From NCBI GenBank assembly GCA_014651175.1, contig BMWJ01000001.1, positions 124,001 through 188,000 of the forward strand: a stretch of 64,000 nucleotides of DNA. The letters run 5' to 3'. The translations under genes were made by a program, and so were the position numbers. The stretch is from Streptomyces clavifer. GTDB lineage: Bacteria; Actinomycetota; Actinomycetes; Streptomycetales; Streptomycetaceae. Positions 59,935-64,000 of this stretch are shown one piece after another (position 1 is the stretch's first letter; each line of letters opens with the position of its first letter). Below the pieces are notes generated by a model. That model was not told the DNA's origin, made no database searches, and saw only the letters and a program-made list of their open reading frames with translations.

Positions 59935-60023
59935 GCCCGCCCGCCCCCGGCTCCCGGGTGGACGTCCCCCCACCCCCGCGGCCGGGCGGACGCCGCCCCG
60001 CCGTCGTTGGGGCCCGTGAGGAA

Positions 60024-60061
60024 CGGTGTCCGTCCCCTCCCCCGAGAAGGGACGGACACCG
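60024..60061 (+). terminator. Terminator hairpin after the folD operon
   Basis: CGGTGTCCGTCCC and GGGACGGACACCG form a perfect 13-bp stem with a 12-nt loop, 90 nt after the DUF3017 stop. Confidence 0.8.
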
Positions 60062-60443
60062 GACGGGGCGCACCGGTGCGAGAAGCCCCGTATGAGGCGA
60101 CTTGAGCGGCCTTGCCCCGTCCTGCCTCCAGCGTCATGTACATGAGGTGCCTCGATCAAGGGGTGCCCCGCGCCTGTGGCACGGAAGTGACCATTCCGCC
60201 ATCGTGTGATCGCTTGGCGACGATGTGCGACGACCGGCGTGTACGGCGCTCGACGGAGCGCGCGGTACTGCCTTGTGCACCCGTGCACCCCTTTGTCCGG
60301 AACTGACACCCCGCCTGCGCGCATCCTTCCGGGTAGTCCGGGACGGCCGCGAGGTGGCACAGGTCCGGACGGTGCCGGCAGGGCCCGGTGCCGGGGGACG
60401 GGCGCTCCGGGGCACGGCCGGAGGAATCGACTGGGGGGAAGCA
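60062..60443. promoter_or_regulatory. Gene-free region upstream of the Xre-DUF2690 gene
   Basis: These 382 bp hold no convincing gene; an ORF running in frame from 60225 lacks a ribosome-binding site. The region should contain the Xre-gene promoter. I see no clear boxes. Confidence 0.35.
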
Positions 60444-61469
60444 ATGCCTCGTTGGAAGACGCTGCCGGAGGAACTCGACCCGCAGGTGCGGGAGTTCGCC
60501 GGCCAGTTACGCAGACTGGTCGACCGCAGCGGGCTCAGCCCGGCCGCGGTCGCCGACCGTACGGGCTACAGCAGGACATCGTGGGAGCGCTATCTGAACG
60601 GCAGGCTGCTCGCCCCCAAGGGGGCGATCGTCGCGCTCGCCGAAGTGACCGGCACCCATCCGAACCACCTGACGACCATGTGGGAGCTGGCCGAGCGCGC
60701 CTGGAGCCGCTCCGAGATGCGCCACGACATGACGATGGAGGCCGTCCGGATCTCCCAGGCCCGCGCGGCACTCGGCGAGACCGGCGCCACCGCGGCCGGT
60801 GGCGGGAGCGGCCGCCCGGGGGTCGCGGGCGTCTCCACCGTCGCCGGACCCGCGGACGGGGTGCGTGCCGGGGGGCGCCCGCCGTCCGTACCCGTCCAGC
60901 GCGGGACCGCTCCGCGAGGGCCGCAGGGCCGCGCTCCGGGGACGCCGCGGCCGGACGGGCCCGAGGGGGCGGGCGGCGGCCGTCGCACGCTGACGATGTT
61001 CCTCGTGGGCGTCGTCGGCGCGCTCCTGGTGATAGCCGCGGCGGTGCTGCTCACCGACCTGGGCGGGAACGGCGGCGGGAAGGCCGTGGCGTCCCCGTCC
61101 GGGGGTCCGGGCACCGGTGCGCGGGAGCTGCCTGCCGGGGTCGGGTGCAGCGGCGCCTCGTGCACCGGACGGGACCCCGAAGCCATGGGGTGCGGCGGAC
61201 AGTCCGCCGACACGGTCGCCAGGGCCACGGTCGGCTCCACTCCGGTCGAGGTCCGCTACAGCAGGACGTGCGGGGCCGCGTGGGCGCGCATCACACAGGC
61301 GGCCCCGGGCGACACCGTGCGGATCAGCGCGGGACGTTCCGGGCAGGACGGCACGGTGGACGCCGACGCGGACGCCTACACGCCGATGGTCGCCGTGCGG
61401 AAGGCGTCCGACGCGAAGGCCTGCGCGACCCTCGCCGCCGGGGCGACCGGCTGCACCGGGCCCGGGTGA
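60444..61469 (+). CDS. Xre-family HTH membrane protein with DUF2690 domain and a TTA codon
   Basis: The 341-residue protein has an N-terminal Xre helix-turn-helix (LSPAAVADRTGYSRTSWERYL, about 32-52), a Pro/Gly linker, a membrane helix (LTMFLVGVVGALLVIAAAVLL, about 182-202) and an extracellular DUF2690 domain. That domain has conserved cysteines (GCSGASCTGRDPEAMGCGG ... RTCGAAW). Leu22 is TTA (60507-60509), so translation should depend on the bldA t[11 protein letters not shown] precedes the ATG. It is probably a membrane-tethered regulator of development; targets unknown. Confidence 0.85.
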   Translation: MPRWKTLPEELDPQVREFAGQLRRLVDRSGLSPAAVADRTGYSRTSWERYLNGRLLAPKGAIVALAEVTGTHPNHLTTMWELAERAWSRSEMRHDMTMEAVRISQARAALGETGATAAGGGSGRPGVAGVSTVAGPADGVRAGGRPPSVPVQRGTAPRGPQGRAPGTPRPDGPEGAGGGRRTLTMFLVGVVGALLVIAAAVLLTDLGGNGGGKAVASPSGGPGTGARELPAGVGCSGASCTGRDPEAMGCGGQSADTVARATVGSTPVEVRYSRTCGAAWARITQAAPGDTVRISAGRSGQDGTVDADADAYTPMVAVRKASDAKACATLAAGATGCTGPG

Positions 61470-61552
61470 GGGGCGGCCCCGCATGCGCTGCGTGACCGGC
61501 TGTGTGCGGTCCCACAGGGGGGCGGGCGGCCGGGAAGGTGCGGGTCGGATAG

Positions 61553-62635
<1,083 letters not shown>

Positions 62636-62646
62636 TCCGGCACGTC

Positions 62647-62692
62647 CGAAGGGGCGCCCCGGGCAGCACACGCTGCCCGGGGCGCCCCTTCG
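62647..62692. terminator. Very strong terminator after mdh
   Basis: A perfect 21-bp stem (62647-62667 with 62672-62692) closes on a 4-nt ACAC loop, between mdh and a converging gene. It is the longest perfect stem I found in the window. Confidence 0.88.
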
Positions 62693-62702
62693 CCGTACGG
62701 GC

Positions 62703-63440
62703 TCAGGCGCCCCGCAGCCGTTCGGCGAGCCCGCGCACGGCGTCCGCGGCCCGTCGCTGCAGCAGCGGGCCGAAGGTGACCCGGGCCGCGCCCAGCGCGC
62801 CCAGCCGGCGGGCGTCGGACGGCCCGTCGGGTGTGCCGTTGGCGTTGAGCGGGACGGGTACGGCGGCGGCCAGCCGGGGCAGGTCGCCCGCCGGGGCTGC
62901 GATCGGGTAGACGCAGTCCGCGCCGGCGGCCGCGTACAGCCGGGCGCGCACGAGCGTCTCGCCGACCACGTCCGTACCGGCCGGGACGCCCCGGATGTAC
63001 GTGTCGACGCGGGCGTTGACGAAGAGGCGCCCGCCCGCCGCGGCCCGCACCCCGGCGAGCCGGTCCGCCTGCCGCCGGGCTTCGAGGAGGACGCCGCCGG
63101 CCGAGTCCTCCAGATTGCAGCCCACCGCACCGGCTTCCAGGAGGCGCTCCACCAGCTCCTCCGCGGCCAGCCCGTACCCGCCCTCCACGTCGGCCGACAC
63201 GGGTACGGACACGGCCCGGGTGATCCGGGCCACCGCCGCGAACATCTCGGCGGCGGGCGTGTGCCCGTCCTCGTGGCCGAGGGAGGCCGCCACCCCGGCG
63301 CTCGGTGTCGCCAGTGCCGGGAAACCCGCGTCCTCGAAGGCGCGGGCACTCGCGGCGTCCCACGGGCCCGGCAGGACCAGGGGGTCGCCGGGAGGGCGGC
63401 CGTGGTGCAGTGCGCGGAAGACGGACACGGGCTCGTTCAT
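62703..63440 (-). CDS. Isocitrate lyase / PEP mutase family enzyme
   Basis: The 245-residue TIM-barrel protein has the family marks LPGPWDAASARAFEDAGFPALAT, the Mg-binding DVEGGYG and NLEDSAGG, and a C-terminal helix LAERLRGA. Small members act as 2-methylisocitrate- or oxaloacetate-cleaving lyases or phosphonomutases; the reaction cannot be told here. The Cys of the classical lyase loop is absent from the expected position. ATG at 63440 has GGAG 5 nt upstream. The AhpD-like gene lies 55 bp upstream on the same strand. Confidence 0.87.
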   Translation of the reverse strand: MNEPVSVFRALHHGRPPGDPLVLPGPWDAASARAFEDAGFPALATPSAGVAASLGHEDGHTPAAEMFAAVARITRAVSVPVSADVEGGYGLAAEELVERLLEAGAVGCNLEDSAGGVLLEARRQADRLAGVRAAAGGRLFVNARVDTYIRGVPAGTDVVGETLVRARLYAAAGADCVYPIAAPAGDLPRLAAAVPVPLNANGTPDGPSDARRLGALGAARVTFGPLLQRRAADAVRGLAERLRGA

Positions 63441-63495
63441 CGGCGCTCCGGGAAGGGCGGGCGGGCGGGGGGACTGCGGGGAGCGGGCCGTGCCC

Positions 63496-64000
63496 TCAGT
63501 GCTTGATGTCGCCGGGCGTGTAGTGACCGGGCACCTGACGGGTGGCCACGCCGAAGCGGTTCCACGCGTTGATCACGGTGATGGCGGCGATCAGCTGGGC
63601 GAGCTCCGCCTCCTCGAAGTGCTTGGCGGCGTTGGCGTACACCTCGTCGGGCACGAAGCCGTCGGTCAGGACCGTCACGGCCTCCGTCAGCTCGATCGCC
63701 GCGAGCTCCCGCTCCGTGTAGAAGTGCCGCGACTCCTCCCAGGCGTCGAGCTGGATGATCCGCTCGACGGACTCGCCCGCGGCCAGCGCGTCCTTGGTGT
63801 GCATGTCCAGGCAGAGGGCGCAGCGGTTGAGCTGCGAGGCGCGGACCTTCACCAGCTCGCGCAGCGTGGGGTCCAGGCCTTTGCAGGAGGCCATGTCCAG
63901 CCGGACCATGGCCTTGTAGACGTCGGGAGCGAGCTGGGCCCACGCGAGGCGGGCGGGGTGCTCGGGGGCGTGGGCGGCGGATGTGTGCTGGTGGGTCGTC
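63496..64000 (-). CDS. AhpD-like / carboxymuconolactone decarboxylase family protein, 5' end cut by window
   Basis: At least 168 residues are visible. The frame stays open to the window edge and reads TTHQHTSAAHAPEHP before APDVYKAMVRLDMA, so the true start is probably an ATG with only its G inside the window. The redox motif RCALCLDMHTKDA gives C-x2-C-x3-H, as in AhpD, which makes it a likely thiol peroxidase. It is probably co-transcribed with the PEP-mutase-family gene. The ATG at 63909 would give a shorter protein that misses conserved sequence. Confidence 0.87.
   Translation of the reverse strand, partial: TTHQHTSAAHAPEHPARLAWAQLAPDVYKAMVRLDMASCKGLDPTLRELVKVRASQLNRCALCLDMHTKDALAAGESVERIIQLDAWEESRHFYTERELAAIELTEAVTVLTDGFVPDEVYANAAKHFEEAELAQLIAAITVINAWNRFGVATRQVPGHYTPGDIKH

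Overview
The window is Streptomyces chromosome, or a very close relative. It has very high GC with strong third-position bias, and the only two TTA (bldA-type) codons I found in genes are in regulators. It also carries LAxTG sortase substrates, eukaryote-type Ser/Thr kinases, a c-di-AMP (ydaO) riboswitch, and the gene order sucCD - purNH - folD - mdh that I remember from S. coelicolor core chromosome. I see no tRNA, rRNA, insertion sequence, prophage, integrase or CRISPR. This is a core region, and the interest lies in regulation and poorly known modules.

Layout. 1-2947: a cut-off nucleotide-sugar dehydrogenase diverges from glpD. 3036-10990: a secreted serine hydrolase, then three tandem membrane Ser/Thr kinases of one domain design; the middle one has lost every catalytic motif (pseudokinase). 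11271-18057: an aldehyde dehydrogenase, a GMC oxidoreductase and two divergent LAxTG cell-wall proteins. 18358-20580: chorismate mutase, with a leader peptide and attenuator, diverges from guaA. 20777-27215: a methyltransferase, a membrane protein, a DoxX protein, and a divergent pair of PspC proteins, one of them the histidine kinase of a two-component system. 27353-31339: a GNAT enzyme and two NlpC/P60 hydrolases, one behind a ydaO riboswitch. 31763-37917: UvrD/PcrA helicase, an M23 peptidase, a lipase and an IcmB-like B12 protein.

38301-46311 is the most interesting block. A SWIM zinc-finger protein and a DUF5691 protein (minus strand) diverge from an ATGA-linked MoxR ATPase - DUF5682 - VWA operon (plus strand). 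Both arms, and uvrD 10 kb away, carry promoters resembling the actinobacterial RecA-independent DNA-damage promoter (TTGTCRGTG, 8 nt, TAnnnT; PafBC type). The SWIM gene also has a TTA codon and looks leaderless. I infer a DNA-damage-inducible, developmentally gated AAA+/VWA machine.

46868-64000 is housekeeping: sucC-sucD, an Xre/sigma-like membrane protein diverging from a DUF6350 membrane protein, purN-purH, a DUF2079 protein, a small membrane protein that seems to start at ACG, folD-DUF3017, a TTA-containing Xre-DUF2690 regulator, mdh, a PEP-mutase-family enzyme and an AhpD-like protein cut by the window end. Many operons end in strong perfect hairpins, listed below.
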